Of a stretch of DNA of 64,000 nucleotides, positions 62,755-64,000 are shown piece after piece. The stretch lies in assembly GCF_963678795.1 (NCBI RefSeq), contig NZ_OY787453.1, forward strand, positions 620,001 through 684,000, written 5' to 3'. The DNA is from an uncultured Methanoregula sp. Lineage in GTDB: Archaea > Halobacteriota > Methanomicrobia > Methanomicrobiales > Methanospirillaceae. A program made the position numbers and the translations under genes. Under the pieces are notes generated by a model, which was not told the origin of the DNA, made no database searches, and saw only the letters and a program-made list of their open reading frames with translations. Positions within the stretch are counted from its first letter, which is position 1; every line of letters starts with the position of its first letter.

Positions 62755-63093
62755 ATGGGAGACGACGAGCTAGCAGAAATCCGCAGACGCAGGATGGCAC
62801 AGCTGCAGCAGCAGGCTGGCGACCAGCAGGGTATGCAGGAAGAGCTCGAACGCCAGCAGCGGCAGAAGTCTCAGATCCAGATGATACTCATGCAGGTTCT
62901 CGAGCCCGATGCACGGGAACGGCTGAATACCATCAAGCTTACCAAGCCGGAATTTGCCGGTGCGGTCGAGCAGCAGCTTGTGGCACTTGCCCAGAGTGGC
63001 AGGCTCAAGCAGAAGATAACTGATGCACAGTTCAAGGAGCTGCTCAGGCAGCTCGCGCCTGCAAAGCGGGATTACTCCATAACCAGAAGATAA
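62755..63093 (+). CDS. PDCD5-family DNA-binding protein
   Basis: A 112-residue protein of the PDCD5/TFAR19 archaeal family: a helical N-terminus ending QQRQKSQIQMIL, then LEPDARERLNTIKLTKPEF and KITDAQFKELLRQL. Archaeal members bind nucleic acid and are found with ribosomal genes. The TAA overlaps the next ATG. Confidence 0.93.
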   Translation: MGDDELAEIRRRRMAQLQQQAGDQQGMQEELERQQRQKSQIQMILMQVLEPDARERLNTIKLTKPEFAGAVEQQLVALAQSGRLKQKITDAQFKELLRQLAPAKRDYSITRR

Positions 63094-63692
63094 TGAAGAT
63101 TGGAGTGCTCTACAGCGGTGGAAAGGACAGTTCCCTTGCAGCAATAATGCTGGGTACGTATTACGAGGTCGAACTCAACACGTTTGTGTTCGACCCCCTC
63201 CGCCAGATCCCGACATTGGAGGCTGCGGCCTGTGCACTGGGGTTTCCCCTAAAAAAGAGAGTATTTAAGGAAGGGTTGTTGGACGAGATGGTTGATCTGG
63301 TAATATCGTGCGGGTACCCGAACGATGCAATCAACAGAGTGCACCAGACGGCTGTCGAGTCTCTTGCGGGTGAATATAACGTGGTCGGGGACGGTACACG
63401 ATTCAATGACCGCGTCCCGATGCTCACCCGCGAAGCAGTCCAGAGTCTTGGCAACCGGACCGGGTGTTCGTACGTGCGACCCCTCCTCGGGTATGTCAAG
63501 CCCGAAGTCGACCGGCTGGTGAACCGGTTTCTCGTTGTCCAGTATGGCGAGACCGGGACGATCCAAAACGGCGATTACGAGTCAGAGATCAGGGAGGCAT
63601 TCCGTGCCCGCGGGCTGGACCCGTCCTCCCTGTTCCCGGCACATCACGACCAGTCGCTGGTCGTGGGCAGGAAAGATAATTTTATCAGGTGA
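63093..63692 (+). CDS. PP-loop ATPase of the COG2117 group
   Basis: A 199-residue protein of the adenine nucleotide alpha-hydrolase (PP-loop) superfamily, with SGGKDS at residues 8-13 and a later [14 protein letters not shown]2117 proteins are archaeal with a suspected role in RNA or tRNA modification. Starts in the TAATG overlap with the PDCD5 gene and ends just before rpl39e. Confidence 0.85.
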   Translation: MKIGVLYSGGKDSSLAAIMLGTYYEVELNTFVFDPLRQIPTLEAAACALGFPLKKRVFKEGLLDEMVDLVISCGYPNDAINRVHQTAVESLAGEYNVVGDGTRFNDRVPMLTREAVQSLGNRTGCSYVRPLLGYVKPEVDRLVNRFLVVQYGETGTIQNGDYESEIREAFRARGLDPSSLFPAHHDQSLVVGRKDNFIR

Positions 63693-63696
63693 GAAC

Positions 63697-63849
63697 ATGA
63701 GCAAATTAAGCAAAGGCAGGAAAATCCGGCTGGCAAAGGCATGCGACCAGAACCGCCGCGTGCCCCAGTGGGTAATGGTCAGGACCAAACGCTCCGTGGT
63801 TGCGCACCCGAAACGGCGCAACTGGCGCAAGAGCACGCTGAAGGTGTAA
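63697..63849 (+). CDS. rpl39e: ribosomal protein L39e
   Basis: A 50-residue basic protein with the full family pattern ([20 protein letters not shown] in part, [18 protein letters not shown]). The ATG at 63697 has GTGAGA just before it. Followed by rpl31e after 3 nt. Confidence 0.96.
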   Translation: MSKLSKGRKIRLAKACDQNRRVPQWVMVRTKRSVVAHPKRRNWRKSTLKV

Positions 63850-63852
63850 GCC

Positions 63853-64000
63853 ATGGCAGAAAAGATGCAGGAGCACGTATATATTATCCCCTTAAGGGAA
63901 GCCCGGCGGATGCCCCGCTGGAAGCGGAGCAACGGCGCTATCAAGGATATCAGGAACTACCTTGCAAAGCACATGAAGAGCGAGGATGTCAAACTCGACC
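63853..64000 (+). CDS. rpl31e: ribosomal protein L31e (N-terminal part, cut by the window edge)
   Basis: Starts at ATG 63853 and reads [20 protein letters not shown], then [20 protein letters not shown], typical of L31e (usually about 85-90 residues). The 49 codons in the window are open. The rest lies outside the window. Confidence 0.93.
   Translation, partial: MAEKMQEHVYIIPLREARRMPRWKRSNGAIKDIRNYLAKHMKSEDVKLD

Overview
The window is archaeal and most likely comes from a Methanomicrobiales methanogen close to Methanoregula; the genus is an inference. The support is archaeal-only housekeeping genes (ribosomal proteins S19e, L39e and L31e, RNase P component 4, a PDCD5-family protein, aIF1/SUI1, archaeal LeuRS, an HVO_0476-type zinc protein and DUF371), a cobyric acid synthase, an archaellin with a class III signal peptide, and surface proteins with DUF3821 and PKD domains typical of methanogens. 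No rRNA, tRNA or CRISPR array was found.

Layout. 1-5.4 kb: a transposase pseudogene cut by the window edge, leuS, and a PIN-ATPase-KH protein. 5.4-15 kb is an accessory island. It opens with a solitary, AT-rich 940-residue protein joining an Mrr-like nuclease domain to a STAND/AAA-type ATPase and winged-helix-like segments, a candidate anti-invader system. It continues with two MazEF/PemK-like toxin-antitoxin pairs, an orphan minimal nucleotidyltransferase, an orphan antitoxin, an IS5-type insertion sequence inserted into an older array of degenerate palindromic repeats, an MFS exporter and a nucleoside deoxyribosyltransferase. 15-36 kb is a cell-envelope region: a TMEM175-like channel, a Cys-rich repeat surface protein, lipoproteins, a 3846-residue modular surface protein (DUF3821, PKD, three six-bladed Kelch propellers each placed inside a PKD domain, a TolB-like propeller, a parallel beta-helix and a C-terminal anchor), an NCS2 permease and a GT-C-like membrane protein.

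36-49 kb mixes small membrane proteins with surface-filament functions: an archaellin, a prepilin peptidase, a receiver-PAS regulator, a MinD-like ATPase and a three-gene type IV pilus/type II secretion-like operon (one ATPase, two GspF/TadC-like membrane proteins). hisI lies among them. 49-61 kb is mostly core metabolism and housekeeping: aIF1, cobyric acid synthase, a sugar-1-phosphate nucleotidyltransferase, a CBS-ParB protein, a frameshifted Hsp20 gene, an FKBP-like protein, a small thioredoxin, exonuclease VII (xseA/xseB), a TIM-barrel epimerase-like protein, a CNNM/CorC transporter and purN. 61-64 kb holds translation genes: rnp4, a YhbY protein, rps19e, a PDCD5 protein, a PP-loop ATPase, rpl39e and the start of rpl31e.

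Intergenic C-rich tracts recur through the accessory island. Several genes have a TATA-like box about 25 nt before the start codon and no Shine-Dalgarno, consistent with leaderless transcripts.
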